Positions 9,599-18,798 of a DNA stretch of 64,000 nt are shown here, one piece after another. The notes under the pieces are model-generated. The model ran no database searches and was not told where the DNA came from. It was given only the letters and a program-made list of their open reading frames with translations. The DNA lies in contig NZ_DYXC01000058.1 in NCBI RefSeq assembly GCF_020742345.1, positions 4,927 through 68,926 on the forward strand, given 5' to 3'. Every line of letters begins with the position of its first letter. Position 1 is the first letter of the stretch. The translations under genes were made by a program, and so were the position numbers. Source of the stretch: Enteractinococcus helveticum (GTDB lineage: Bacteria > Actinomycetota > Actinomycetes > Actinomycetales > Micrococcaceae).

Positions 9599-11581
9599 TT
9601 ACCAGTCTGGTAGGCGAGGGTTGCGTACGTGTAAGAATTCGTTGACCACTGCGGCACCGAGATCTTGGGCGTTTGGGGCTACCACTTTGCCGTCCACGCG
9701 CGATGCCATAGCCTCCAGGAAACGCTTCAGGCCGGGGTCGTCGCCCAACCGGAAGAATGTGATGGCGGCATTGAGCCGCTGAATACGATCCAGTTCGGTG
9801 ACGGTCAGCTCCAGGGTCTCTGGGCGGGGCGGGTACCAGAAGTGGGCCTCACCGTGGCTGGTCAGATGCGCCGTCGGCTCGCCGTCGGTTACCACCAACA
9901 GCACCGGTCGCATGGTCGGATGCCGTCGAAAAAACCGGGTGGCCAGCATCAGCGCGTGGTGCAGGTTCGTGCCCTGTTCATAGGCCGGGGCCATGGCGGT
10001 GAGTTCATCAAGCTGGACTTGGCTGGCGTAACGGCCGAAGTTGATCAGCTCTAATTCATCGCCCCGGAAACGGGTGGAGATCAGCTGGTGCAGGGCTAGG
10101 GCGGTGCGTTTCATGGGCACCCAGCGTCCCTCGGCAGCCATCGAAAACGAGGTGTCGACCAGCAGCACGACGGCGGCCTGGGTGCGAGCTTCGGTTTCTT
10201 GAATTTCGACGTCGCCGACTTCAAGTTGCAGCCCGGTGCGTGGATCGCCACCCTCGGACGTGATGCGGGTGATGGCATTGGTGATCGTGCGGGTGACATT
10301 CCAGGGTTCGGTGTCACCGAAATGCCAGGCTCGGCTGGATCCGGTGAGTTCACCGGCGGCCCCGGCATTGCGGGTATCGCGCTGGCCTTGACGATCCGAC
10401 AGGTAACCGGTGTCTTGCAGCAAGGTTTTGCCGAGTCGTCGAATGGCCTGCGGGGAAAGCCGCAGATCGCCATCGGAGCTGCGACGCAACATGTCTGATT
10501 CTTTCAGGGCTTTCTCCAACTCGGCCAGGGTGCGGGCTGAGACGGCGGCGTCGTCGCCCAGCTGGCGGCTGAGCTTGTCGATATCGACATCCGACAGGGT
10601 TGATCCCGCATAGGACTGCGATAGTTGTTCGGATAGGGCATCCAGTTCGGCTAAGTCTTGCAGCACGCCGGTACCATCCCCGAGTCCCAGTCCCTGATCG
10701 CCCTCAAATTGTTCGGAACCGGTCCAATCTTCTCCGGGCCGCAGTGACTGCAGATTGGTGTCGAGGCGGTTGAGCTGCTCCATCAATTCCGGCGACCCAA
10801 AAGCCTGCATGGACAGTTCCATCAGTTCGGCGCGTTGTTCCGGCGTCATTGAAGCCAGCATCCGCTGGGCTGCCGCCGCACGCTGGGCCAGGGTGTCAAT
10901 GAGTTCGTCAATATTCTGCGGGTTTTCGGGGAAGTGATGACCGTGTTTGGCCATGAACTCATCAAAATCTTGCTGGGTGTCTTCGCCGCGGGCATGTTTG
11001 TCGAGTAGGTCGTTGAGATCGTTGAGCATCTGGGAGATGGCCGCCCGATCTTCCTCGGTTGCGCCTTCCAACGCCTGTTTCATGCCTTGGAACCGCTGGT
11101 CTAACATTTCCCGGCCCAGCAGGTCTTTGATTTGCTCGTATTTTTCCCGGGCGGTGGAGGACTGCCAATCATAGTCCGACAGTTCGGTTACCGCGGCCGC
11201 GGGGGCTTCGGGTAGGTTCATCAGTTGCATCTCGCGAAAATCACGATCCAGGTCATCCATCGTGATGTCCCGGGCCAACTGTTTGCGTTCTTCTAATACG
11301 GCTTCATCGAGAAGTTCGCGCACCTGGTCTAACGTCCCGTCCAGGCTGTGGCGTTGGAGTAAATTACGACGACGTTGTTGCACCCGTCTGGACAGTTCAT
11401 CCAGCCCGGTCATATCGCGTGAACCGCGCCGTAGGTATTCGCGCATGGCACGTTCGGGCGAATAGCCGGCCATCACGTCCTCGGCGATCTCTTCGAGTGC
11501 TTCGGTCATGTCAATGGGCGGAGCCAACGGATCTGGGCCACCAGCATAGCGGCCATAGCGTGACGCTTTTCCGCGGCGCAT
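9599..11581 (-). CDS. VWA-domain protein, partner of the MoxR-type ATPase
   Basis: A 660-residue protein. The first two thirds are charged and helical, rich in Gln, Glu and Arg. The C-terminal von Willebrand A domain (about residues 465-640) holds the MIDAS motif DTSFS near residue 478 and a later TDGEP. ATPase/VWA pairs of this type resemble the I and D subunits of magnesium chelatase and act as metal-dependent chaperones or insertases. The gene follows the ATPase gene with a 9-bp gap, and AGGAGA lies ahead of its ATG. No chelatase H subunit or tetrapyrrole gene is nearby, so the client is unknown. Confidence 0.88.
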   Translation of the reverse strand: MRRGKASRYGRYAGGPDPLAPPIDMTEALEEIAEDVMAGYSPERAMREYLRRGSRDMTGLDELSRRVQQRRRNLLQRHSLDGTLDQVRELLDEAVLEERKQLARDITMDDLDRDFREMQLMNLPEAPAAAVTELSDYDWQSSTAREKYEQIKDLLGREMLDQRFQGMKQALEGATEEDRAAISQMLNDLNDLLDKHARGEDTQQDFDEFMAKHGHHFPENPQNIDELIDTLAQRAAAAQRMLASMTPEQRAELMELSMQAFGSPELMEQLNRLDTNLQSLRPGEDWTGSEQFEGDQGLGLGDGTGVLQDLAELDALSEQLSQSYAGSTLSDVDIDKLSRQLGDDAAVSARTLAELEKALKESDMLRRSSDGDLRLSPQAIRRLGKTLLQDTGYLSDRQGQRDTRNAGAAGELTGSSRAWHFGDTEPWNVTRTITNAITRITSEGGDPRTGLQLEVGDVEIQETEARTQAAVVLLVDTSFSMAAEGRWVPMKRTALALHQLISTRFRGDELELINFGRYASQVQLDELTAMAPAYEQGTNLHHALMLATRFFRRHPTMRPVLLVVTDGEPTAHLTSHGEAHFWYPPRPETLELTVTELDRIQRLNAAITFFRLGDDPGLKRFLEAMASRVDGKVVAPNAQDLGAAVVNEFLHVRNPRLPDW

Positions 11582-11590
11582 AACGTCTCC

Positions 11591-12985
11591 TTAACCGTAG
11601 ATGGTTTGCCCGTCTGCGGTTTCTTTCGATAGTTCTTGTGCCAGATACAACCCCTCTAGGGCCAGCTCGATGGCACCGGCGCGGTGCCCCGCGCAGGTGC
11701 CGGAGTCTAATCGCTCAACGATTTCGTCGTAGAGGTTGGAATCTTCAAGCTCTGGTAATTCAGCCAAAAAGTGTTCGGCAGTGATATGTTCTCCGGTGGT
11801 GATAGTGGTGGCACCGTCGAAGGCCTCCACCAGTGGACTGAAATTTAGGCCACCAAAATGCGCCCGGGCAGCTTGGGCGATAGAGGTGCGCAGCAGGTGC
11901 TCTAGGATTTGGTCCTCGCGACCTTCTTCGCCGGGTTCAAATTCGACCTTGCCGCGCAACACATCGGTTGCGGTGTGCACATCGACTAGCCGTGCAACGG
12001 CATCTTCCCCACAAACGGTGGCACGATGGCGAGCAGCCGCCGCGATAGTTTCGGCCCCGGCAATCGAAAAGCGTGCCGAAACCCCGGAGGACTGATTGAC
12101 CGCCGGCGAATTTCGAAGCGCCCGGGTAAAACGGGCCAGAATTTCTAATAGCACGTCTGGAACGACGGCGCTGAGCTGGGCTTCTTGCCGGATGACGGCG
12201 ATCTCGTCTTCCAACTCGACCGGGTAGTGGGTGCGAATCTCTGCCCCAAATCGGTCTTTGAGCGGGGTAATGATGCGCCCGCGGTTGGTGTAATCCTCCG
12301 GGTTGGCGCTGGCCACCATCAACACGTCCAAAGGTAAGCGCAACACATAACCGCGAACCTGGATATCGCGTTCTTCCATCACATTCAGCAGTGCTACCTG
12401 AATACGCTCGGCCAGATCTGGCAGCTCATTGAGCGCTACGATCCCGCGGTTGGCGCGAGGCACCAACCCAAAGTGGATGGTTTCCGGGTCACCCAGACGC
12501 CGCCCCTCAGCCACTCGCATGGGGTCAACATCGCCAATCAAGTCCGCAACCGAGGTATCCGGTGTGGAGAGTTTTTCAACATAGCGTTCGTCCCGGTGCA
12601 ACCAGGCAACCGGCAGGTGCTCACCATCGGTTGCAGCTCGACGCTGCGATTCAACGGTAATGGGCTCGTAGGGGTGCTCATGAAGTTCAGACCCCTCAAT
12701 AACCGGCGTCCACTCATCTAACAGTGTTGCCAACGTACGGAGCAGGCGGGTTTTGCCCTGTCCGCGCTCGCCAAGTAAAACGACGTCGTGGCCGGCAATG
12801 AGTGCGCGCTCCAACTGGGGGAGTACGGTGTTCTCAAAACCGTGCATTCCAGGCCACGGATCTTCTCCTGCGGCCAGCTTGGCCAACAGATTGTCGCGTA
12901 ATTCCTCGCGCAGAGATTTCTGAACATGCCCGGAGGCCCGGAGTTCAGCCAACGTGTTGATTTCAGGTGAGGTAGTCACAGTCAT
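11591..12985 (-). CDS. AAA+ ATPase, MoxR/magnesium-chelatase ChlI-like
   Basis: A 464-residue AAA+ protein. It has Walker A GERGQGKTRLL near residue 74, a Walker B-like IVALNELPDL, and the arginine-rich sensor region RFSIAGAETIAAAARHR. It should form a ring that drives the VWA partner encoded immediately downstream. ATG 12985 follows an in-frame GTG at 12988. It is divergent from the phosphatase gene at 13055, so its promoter lies in the 70-bp gap. Confidence 0.88.
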   Translation of the reverse strand: MTVTTSPEINTLAELRASGHVQKSLREELRDNLLAKLAAGEDPWPGMHGFENTVLPQLERALIAGHDVVLLGERGQGKTRLLRTLATLLDEWTPVIEGSELHEHPYEPITVESQRRAATDGEHLPVAWLHRDERYVEKLSTPDTSVADLIGDVDPMRVAEGRRLGDPETIHFGLVPRANRGIVALNELPDLAERIQVALLNVMEERDIQVRGYVLRLPLDVLMVASANPEDYTNRGRIITPLKDRFGAEIRTHYPVELEDEIAVIRQEAQLSAVVPDVLLEILARFTRALRNSPAVNQSSGVSARFSIAGAETIAAAARHRATVCGEDAVARLVDVHTATDVLRGKVEFEPGEEGREDQILEHLLRTSIAQAARAHFGGLNFSPLVEAFDGATTITTGEHITAEHFLAELPELEDSNLYDEIVERLDSGTCAGHRAGAIELALEGLYLAQELSKETADGQTIYG

Positions 12986-13054
12986 CACGCTAGTGCTGAC
13001 CGGGCAAAGTGTACAGGGGGTTGATTTGAGGACAGGTTCGGTAAGCTACCAGTA

Positions 13055-13708
13055 ATGAATGCTGAAAATGAGACACGTACCACTCTGGTGCTGCTGGTTC
13101 GTCATGGACAGACCCCCACAACCGGGAAGATTTTGCCAGGCCGAGCGCCCGGCCTGTACCTCAGCGAGCGTGGAATGCACCAGGCACAACGCGTGGCCGA
13201 ACGGCTGTCGACCCTACCTATTTCCGCGATCTACTCCTCACCCATGGAACGAACACAACAAACCGCCGAGCCCACCGGAGAACGGTGCGGCCTGCCGGTA
13301 GTTGAAGAGCCGGGACTCCTTGAAGGCGACTTCGGAGACTGGACCGGCGCTAAACTCACGGCCCTGATGAAACTGCCCGAATGGGCAACAGTGCAGCACC
13401 AGCCGGATCAGTTCCGGTTTCCCAATGGGGAGAGTTTTGTAGAAATCCGCGACCGGATGGCACAAACCCTCCAGAAGTTGCGGCAGAAACATCCCGGTGG
13501 CACCGTGGTGTGCTTCTCCCACGCCGACCCAATCCGCATTGCGGTTGCCAATGCGCTGGGTACACCGTTGAATAGGTTTCAACGGATCAGTATCAGCCCG
13601 TGTTCCGTCTCGGCTATTGCCTACCAAACCGAATCGGCAGACAGTGAACCCAGTGTGCTGACCGTCAATTCCACACTGGATTCGCTGGCAGGCCTGCGGC
13701 CCTCATAG
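13055..13708 (+). CDS. Histidine phosphatase family protein (MSMEG_4193-like)
   Basis: A 217-residue phosphoglycerate-mutase-superfamily protein. The catalytic motif is LVRHGQTP (residues about 13-20), with the second histidine in CFSHADPIRIAVA and the conserved SSPMERTQQTA. Family members with this gene context are known in actinobacteria beside SCO1664-type genes. The substrate is not known. The next gene starts 13 bp after the stop, suggesting co-transcription. Confidence 0.87.
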   Translation: MNAENETRTTLVLLVRHGQTPTTGKILPGRAPGLYLSERGMHQAQRVAERLSTLPISAIYSSPMERTQQTAEPTGERCGLPVVEEPGLLEGDFGDWTGAKLTALMKLPEWATVQHQPDQFRFPNGESFVEIRDRMAQTLQKLRQKHPGGTVVCFSHADPIRIAVANALGTPLNRFQRISISPCSVSAIAYQTESADSEPSVLTVNSTLDSLAGLRPS

Positions 13709-13721
13709 AAACGGTGACGAT

Positions 13722-14459
13722 ATGACGCAGGAACCAGAAGTCCCAACACCCCACAACGACACGTTGTTGGGCGCTGAGGTACTGCGTTGCGGCCAATTCA
13801 GGCTGCTGGGTCAATTGGCGAACAGCAGCAATGAGACCTTCCTGGTCGAAGTCACCCACGGGACTGAACAAGTCTGGGGAATCTATAAACCCGAACTCGG
13901 AGAGCGGCCTCTGATGGACTTCGACCACGGCCTACACCGCCGAGAATTCGCAGCCTATCTCCTCAGTGAAGCACTGGGGTGGCATCAGGTGCCCGCCACC
14001 GTTATTCGCGACGATGGCCCATTGGGGATCGGGTCGTTGCAGTTGTTTATTGACCACAATCCTGCAGAGCACTTCTTCACCCTATTCGAACACAAACCCG
14101 AAACGCATCAGCAACTGCGTCGACTCACGCTATTTGATCTGATTGCCAATAATGCTGATCGCAAGTCTGGCCACGTACTCTATGACAACCACGGCAAAAT
14201 CTGGGGAATCGACCACGGCCTATGTTTTGCTGCCGCAACGAAATTACGCACCGTGATGTGGGAATTTGCCGACGAAGATATTGCCCAAGACCTCCTCGAC
14301 GACATCGCCCCATTTGCAGAACAGGTCCCAGAGACCATCGCGACACAACTAAGCTCAGTAGAAGTATCGGCATTGCAAGACCGGATTCACAAAGTGCTCG
14401 AGACGGGAACCTATCCGCGTGACGTTACCGGCCGGCGCTTTCCCTGGCCGCTCATCTAA
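13722..14459 (+). CDS. SCO1664 family protein (PI3/PI4-kinase-like fold)
   Basis: A 245-residue protein resembling actinobacterial SCO1664 proteins, which share a distant phosphatidylinositol-kinase/HipA-like fold. Recognisable segments are GIYKPELGERPLMDF (nucleotide-binding Lys), FDLIANNADRKSGHVL (catalytic-loop-like N.DRK.GH) and WGIDHGLCF (metal-binding-like D.G.CF). In many actinobacteria this gene is close to a DUF3090 gene, which is missing here. The function is not established. It is in an apparent two-gene operon with the phosphatase. Confidence 0.85.
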   Translation: MTQEPEVPTPHNDTLLGAEVLRCGQFRLLGQLANSSNETFLVEVTHGTEQVWGIYKPELGERPLMDFDHGLHRREFAAYLLSEALGWHQVPATVIRDDGPLGIGSLQLFIDHNPAEHFFTLFEHKPETHQQLRRLTLFDLIANNADRKSGHVLYDNHGKIWGIDHGLCFAAATKLRTVMWEFADEDIAQDLLDDIAPFAEQVPETIATQLSSVEVSALQDRIHKVLETGTYPRDVTGRRFPWPLI

Positions 14460-14474
14460 GCGCTGGAGCTGGGT

Positions 14475-15257
14475 TTAGTGTTCGCCAGCCTTGGACGCGT
14501 GGATCACGGCAGCATCGGGCTGTCGCGGACGGTAACCGGTTACAAAGAAGCCACGCCAGCGATCGGTGCGGTTCGATAGGCGCTCCTGGTACCCAAAGCC
14601 GGAGTGCCCGACGTCGTCGATCTTCCGAAGTATGCCGGGCCGGTGTTCATCCGGGCAGGACCGGAACGGGTCATTTGGGTCATACACAATGAATTCCAGA
14701 CCGCCAGAGGCATCGATGCGGTAGCCGTAACAGACGACCTGATGGTTCACACCCTGAGCCTTCAAACGCGTGCTGGTGGCTTTGATGAGCCCAAGCACGA
14801 CGGGTTGGCCTCGATCCAGGGACCTGATGACCTTGTGTTCTTCGAGTCGGGTCTTCGCCGCGATGGTGGCTGCTGAATAACCACTCCAACGGATATACCG
14901 CCCACCGTCGCGCAGCCCACGCACTGTGGTGAGCATGCTGTGCAGTTGGCGAGTGTAAATATAGTCGGCCAGCGGGTGGCCATCGGCAGGCACCAGTGAG
15001 GGCGAAAAATCCTCGCTGCTCAGTGGCGGGACCGGAGTTTTAAGATGGTAGAAGTCCAAGGACGCAAAGGCCATCCCACCGCATCGACCAGCGGTAGACA
15101 GTTGGACTTTGCGGCCAATAAGGGGCGGGATACGACCGCTCCAGATGTGGTTGACGAAGGCGTTGGGGAAGCGGAATGCATACTGCTGGGGTGAGTAGTT
15201 GGTCATGACAGTTTGTTCACCGGCAGATTTATCTGGCTGAGCGTGTGACGTCGACAT
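14475..15257 (-). CDS. Papain-like (C39-type) protein of unknown function
   Basis: A 260-residue protein with no signal peptide. Three separated motifs suggest a papain-like fold: GRCGGMAFASLDFY (candidate nucleophilic Cys near residue 60), GVNHQVVCYGYRI (candidate His) and FIVYDPNDP (candidate Asp/Asn). Similar uncharacterised bacterial proteins share CGGM...NHQVxxYGY...YDPN. A peptidase or transferase activity is inference only. ATG 15257 is chosen; AAGAAAGG lies about 12 bases upstream, and GTG 15269 is an alternative. It is a stand-alone gene convergent with the SCO1664 gene. Confidence 0.75.
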   Translation of the reverse strand: MSTSHAQPDKSAGEQTVMTNYSPQQYAFRFPNAFVNHIWSGRIPPLIGRKVQLSTAGRCGGMAFASLDFYHLKTPVPPLSSEDFSPSLVPADGHPLADYIYTRQLHSMLTTVRGLRDGGRYIRWSGYSAATIAAKTRLEEHKVIRSLDRGQPVVLGLIKATSTRLKAQGVNHQVVCYGYRIDASGGLEFIVYDPNDPFRSCPDEHRPGILRKIDDVGHSGFGYQERLSNRTDRWRGFFVTGYRPRQPDAAVIHASKAGEH

Positions 15258-15333
15258 GACCGAGAGCACCCTTTCTTGGTATCTAGGGAAAGCCTACCGC
15301 GCTGTAGCGAAACAAGAAATCAGCATGAAAAGC

Positions 15334-15370
15334 ACTAGCGCCTGCGAAACCGGAATTCGCAGGCGCTAGT
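15334..15370 (-). terminator. Rho-independent terminator of the homoprotocatechuate operon
   Basis: There is a perfect 15-bp inverted repeat, ACTAGCGCCTGCGAA / TTCGCAGGCGCTAGT, with a 7-base loop (349-355). On the minus strand it is followed by GCTTTTC, and on the plus strand by TTTTT, so it can act both ways. Its place just beyond the hpaD stop makes it the end of the leftward hpa operon. Confidence 0.85.
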
Positions 15371-15407
15371 TTTTGGAGGTTATGTCACACCAGGTGTGTC
15401 ATAGGTT

Positions 15408-16571
15408 TTAGAGCTGGTTGCCGAGTTTGAACTCGCCCTTTTTCCAGTCTGGCATTTCTTCTTCGTCGTCAGCGCGGGTGTAGGAGAAACCATCGGCACC
15501 AATGGTGACTTCCATTTCGCTGTCATCAGTGCGAGCAACGATTTCTACTGGGTTGCCGTCCAGATCCAGGACGGTTGAAGCATCGGTGTACCAGGACGGT
15601 ACAACCGGGGTGCCCCACCAGTCACGGCGCTGGTTGTCATGAACATCCCAGGAGACAACTGGGTTGTCTGGATCGCCGGTGTAGTAGTCCTGGGTGTAGA
15701 TCTCAACGCGGTGACCGTCTGGGTCGCGCAGGTAAAGGTAGAACGCGTTGGAGACACCGTGGCGGCCTGGTCCACGTTCGATGGCATCTGAGCGGCGCAG
15801 TGCACCCAGTCGGTCACAGATTGCCAGGATGTTGTGCTTCTCGTGGGTTGCAAAGGCTACGTGGTGCATGCGTGGGCCGTCGCCACCGGTCATGGCGGTG
15901 TCGTGGACGGTTGGTTTGCGGCGCATCCAGGCAGCGTAGACGGTTTCACCATCTGAGATTTCTTCGGTGACGCGGAAGCCCAAGTCCTGCATGTAGCGGG
16001 CGGCACGTGGCACATCCGGGGTGACCTGGTTGAAGTGATCCAAACGTACGAGCGCACCTGGAACGTGGAGATCGTAGCGCCAGGCGAGGCGTTCTACGTG
16101 ATCGACGTCGTGGAAGAATTCGTATGGGAAGCCCAGTGGGTCTTCGACGCGCACTGAGTCGCCGATGCCTTCAACGAAACCATCTTTGCGACGTTCAACG
16201 CGGCAGCCAAGTTCTTTGTAGAACGCTTCGGCTTTGTCTACGTCTTCTGGGGAACGCACACGGTAGGAGAAGGCACCAACGGCTGCGACCGGACCTTGTT
16301 TGAGGATCAGGTTGTGGTGGATGAATTCTTCCGATGACCGCAGGTAGATCTCATTGTCGTCTTCGTGAGAGACGTGCAAGCCCAATACATCGACGTAGAA
16401 TTCACGGGATGCTGCCAGGTCGGTAACCTGCAGTTCCATGTAGGCTACGCGCAGCACATCTGGTGCTGGTGCTTTCGGAGTTGGGATCGGGTTAGCCGTG
16501 TTGATTGGCGCATCCTGGGATACGTGGAATCCCGAGCTGGTTTTGGTGCGCTTATTTTTATCAATTTTCAT
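15408..16571 (-). CDS. hpaD: 3,4-dihydroxyphenylacetate (homoprotocatechuate) 2,3-dioxygenase
   Basis: A 387-residue extradiol ring-cleavage dioxygenase of the vicinal-oxygen-chelate type. Two glyoxalase-like repeats are seen: residues about 40-150 (RVAYMELQVTDLAASREFYV) and about 185-310 (RLDHFNQVTPD, RMHHVAFATHEK, GHRVEIYTQDYYTGD). The metal ligands should be the His of RLDHF, the His of MHHVA and the Glu of RVEIY, as in the Brevibacterium fuscum enzyme. It opens the ring to 5-carboxymethyl-2-hydroxymuconate semialdehyde, the substrate of the upstream hpaE product. GAAGGAACACC precedes the ATG. It is the last gene of the operon. Confidence 0.92.
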   Translation of the reverse strand: MKIDKNKRTKTSSGFHVSQDAPINTANPIPTPKAPAPDVLRVAYMELQVTDLAASREFYVDVLGLHVSHEDDNEIYLRSSEEFIHHNLILKQGPVAAVGAFSYRVRSPEDVDKAEAFYKELGCRVERRKDGFVEGIGDSVRVEDPLGFPYEFFHDVDHVERLAWRYDLHVPGALVRLDHFNQVTPDVPRAARYMQDLGFRVTEEISDGETVYAAWMRRKPTVHDTAMTGGDGPRMHHVAFATHEKHNILAICDRLGALRRSDAIERGPGRHGVSNAFYLYLRDPDGHRVEIYTQDYYTGDPDNPVVSWDVHDNQRRDWWGTPVVPSWYTDASTVLDLDGNPVEIVARTDDSEMEVTIGADGFSYTRADDEEEMPDWKKGEFKLGNQL

Positions 16572-16601
16572 GGTGTTCCTTCGGTTAGGCTCCAGCCTGA
16601 A

Positions 16602-18104
16602 TTACTGTTGTTTGCCGAAAACTGGGTTGTGGACTTCGCCCAGGTTGATGTGGACTGCCTGCTGATCGGTGTAGAAGTCGATTGAGCGGTAGCCACCTTC
16701 TTGGCCAAGTCCGGAGGCCTTGACACCACCGAATGGGGTGCGCAGGTCACGAACGTTATTGGAATTGAGCCAGACCATACCGGCGTCAACTTTCTGCGCG
16801 AAGTTGTGCGAACGCTGCAGATCGTTGGTCCAGATGTAGGCTGCCAAACCGTAATCGGTATTGTTGGCCAGCTCCAGAGCTTCTTCTTCGGTGTCGAATG
16901 GGGTGATTGCGACGACCGGGCCAAAGATTTCTTCCTGGAAGATGCGAGCATCTGGGGAAACGTCGGCGAACACGGTTGGCTGCAGGAAGTTGCCTTCTGG
17001 GAATTCTTCCGGACGGTCCCCACCTGCGACCAGACGGGCTTCTTCTTTCCCGATCTGTACATAGGACCAGACTTTGTCGAAGTGTTCTGGGTGAACCAGG
17101 GCACCGACTTCGGTCTTGGGATCGTTTGGCATACCGACTTTGACGTTAGCGGCCTGGGCTGCGTAGCGTTCGACGAATTCGTCGTAGATGCTGCGCTGAA
17201 CGAGGATGCGGGAGCCTGCGGTGCAACGTTCACCGTTGAGGGAGAACACCCCAAAGATGGTCGCGTCGATGGCCTTTTCGATGTCGGCGTCTTCGAAGAC
17301 CACTGCCGGGGATTTACCGCCCAGCTCCATGGAAAGCCCCTTGAGATACGGGGCCGCATTCGCCGAGATGATCTGACCGGTGCGGGACTCACCGGTAAAC
17401 GAGATGAGTGGAACATCTGGGTGCTTGACCAGTGAGTCACCGGCGAAGCCTTCTTCACCATAACCGTGAACCATATTGAAGACACCAACTGGTAGGCCGG
17501 CTTCTTCGAAAATGCCTGGCCACAAACTAGCTGATAGTGGAGTGAATTCGGCTGGTTTCAGAACAACAGTGTTACCGGTTGCCAAAGCTGGGCCCAGTTT
17601 CCAGGATTCCAGCATGAATGGAGTGTTCCACGGGGTGATTAGACCGGCAACACCAATTGGTTTGCGGTTGACATAGTTGATCTGACGACCAGGAACCTTG
17701 AAGGCGTTATCGTGCTGCGCAACGATCAGGTCGGCGAAGAAACGGAAGTTCTCGGCGGCACGACGTGCCTGACCCAGGGTCTGGGAGATTGGCAGCCCCG
17801 AGTCCCAGGTTTCCATTTCGGCCAGTTCTTGCTGACGGGTTTCAACGACGTCGGCAATCTTGTGCAGAATGCGGGAGCGTTCACGTGGCAGCATATTTGG
17901 CCATGGGCCGTTGTCGAAGGCCTCTTTTGCCGCTGCAACAGCGGCGTCAATGTCGGCGACTTTACCTGAGGAAGCCTTGATATAGGCCTCGTTGGTTACC
18001 GGGTTGAGTACATCGAAGGTGTCGCCGTCGATCGAGTCGACGAATTCACCGTTGATGTAGTGACGGATTTGATCTGGCAGATTTGCTGGTTTGCCGTTGG
18101 TCAT
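16602..18104 (-). CDS. hpaE: 5-carboxymethyl-2-hydroxymuconate semialdehyde dehydrogenase
   Basis: A 500-residue aldehyde dehydrogenase. The NAD-site FTGESRTGQ, the general base Glu in MELGGKSPAVVFED and the catalytic Cys in LNGERCTAGSR (near residue 293) are intact. The operon context with hpaD gives the substrate. The longer frame start at 18179 is rejected, since ATG 18104 has GAAAGGACGAC before it and gives the standard N-terminus. It lies 19 bp after the gntR stop. Confidence 0.92.
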   Translation of the reverse strand: MTNGKPANLPDQIRHYINGEFVDSIDGDTFDVLNPVTNEAYIKASSGKVADIDAAVAAAKEAFDNGPWPNMLPRERSRILHKIADVVETRQQELAEMETWDSGLPISQTLGQARRAAENFRFFADLIVAQHDNAFKVPGRQINYVNRKPIGVAGLITPWNTPFMLESWKLGPALATGNTVVLKPAEFTPLSASLWPGIFEEAGLPVGVFNMVHGYGEEGFAGDSLVKHPDVPLISFTGESRTGQIISANAAPYLKGLSMELGGKSPAVVFEDADIEKAIDATIFGVFSLNGERCTAGSRILVQRSIYDEFVERYAAQAANVKVGMPNDPKTEVGALVHPEHFDKVWSYVQIGKEEARLVAGGDRPEEFPEGNFLQPTVFADVSPDARIFQEEIFGPVVAITPFDTEEEALELANNTDYGLAAYIWTNDLQRSHNFAQKVDAGMVWLNSNNVRDLRTPFGGVKASGLGQEGGYRSIDFYTDQQAVHINLGEVHNPVFGKQQ

Positions 18105-18123
18105 GTCGTCCTTTCGAATATGT

Positions 18124-18798
18124 TTAAAAATCTTTTGGATTGGCTTTGGCATGGTGGTCAAGGTAGGCGTGCATTGCATTGAGTCGATGCTTGCGAGCTG
18201 CCGCTTCGATCACCGAAAATTCGGCCCCGTCGGCAATCAAATCCAATAATTCATCGTGCTCGACCACTGAATCAGCTGCCCGGGCGGGTACGAAACTGAA
18301 GATCGATGAACGCAGTGCCGCCAACCGGTTCCAACCGCGGTGCACCAAATCCAGGATGTGCGGATTTGGATGGTGTTCAAATAACGCTAAATGCAGTTTT
18401 TCATTGAGCGCGGTGAACATCTCCGGGGCGAAATCCTCGTTGAGCATCTCACGCATCTGCTGGTTGATGCCGCGGGCCTTGGTGAGGGTTTGGACGGTAA
18501 CCAGTGGGGCACATTGCGCCGTGGAGTATCCCTCAACCAGGGCCAGGGTTTCCATGGTGTACTGGTATTCGATCGGGTCGATACCGGTCACCGTGGCACC
18601 CACATTGCGTTCAAATGTCACTAAATTGTCAGTTTGTAACCGTCGAATGGCTTCCCGCACCGGTACCACTGACATCCCTAATTCATTGGCGATGCTCGAT
18701 AGCACCAGTCGGTCACCGGGCTTGTACTGACCCGTGGTGATCCCGTTGAGTACATGCTGGTGTGCCTGATCGGCTTTGGAAAGACCATTCGAAATCAT
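18124..18798 (-). CDS. GntR-family transcriptional regulator (FadR/FCD type)
   Basis: A 224-residue regulator. The N-terminal winged helix (residues about 8-70) contains LSSIANELGMSVVPVREAIRRLQ, the GntR recognition helix. The all-helical C-terminal FCD domain has EMFTALNEKLHLALFEHH and a late His/Arg-rich helix, which in this family binds a metal and a carboxylate ligand. It is encoded inside the hpa operon (ATG right after the stop of the fusion gene, GGTGAG as binding site), so it very likely controls the operon, perhaps through the ATCGTATACGAT palindrome at 20323. Confidence 0.9.
   Translation of the reverse strand: MISNGLSKADQAHQHVLNGITTGQYKPGDRLVLSSIANELGMSVVPVREAIRRLQTDNLVTFERNVGATVTGIDPIEYQYTMETLALVEGYSTAQCAPLVTVQTLTKARGINQQMREMLNEDFAPEMFTALNEKLHLALFEHHPNPHILDLVHRGWNRLAALRSSIFSFVPARAADSVVEHDELLDLIADGAEFSVIEAAARKHRLNAMHAYLDHHAKANPKDF

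Noticed and set aside
16701..17435. Plus-strand open frame of 244 codons opposite hpaE
   Set aside because: Antisense shadow of a clear aldehyde dehydrogenase; composition is explained by the codon bias of hpaE.
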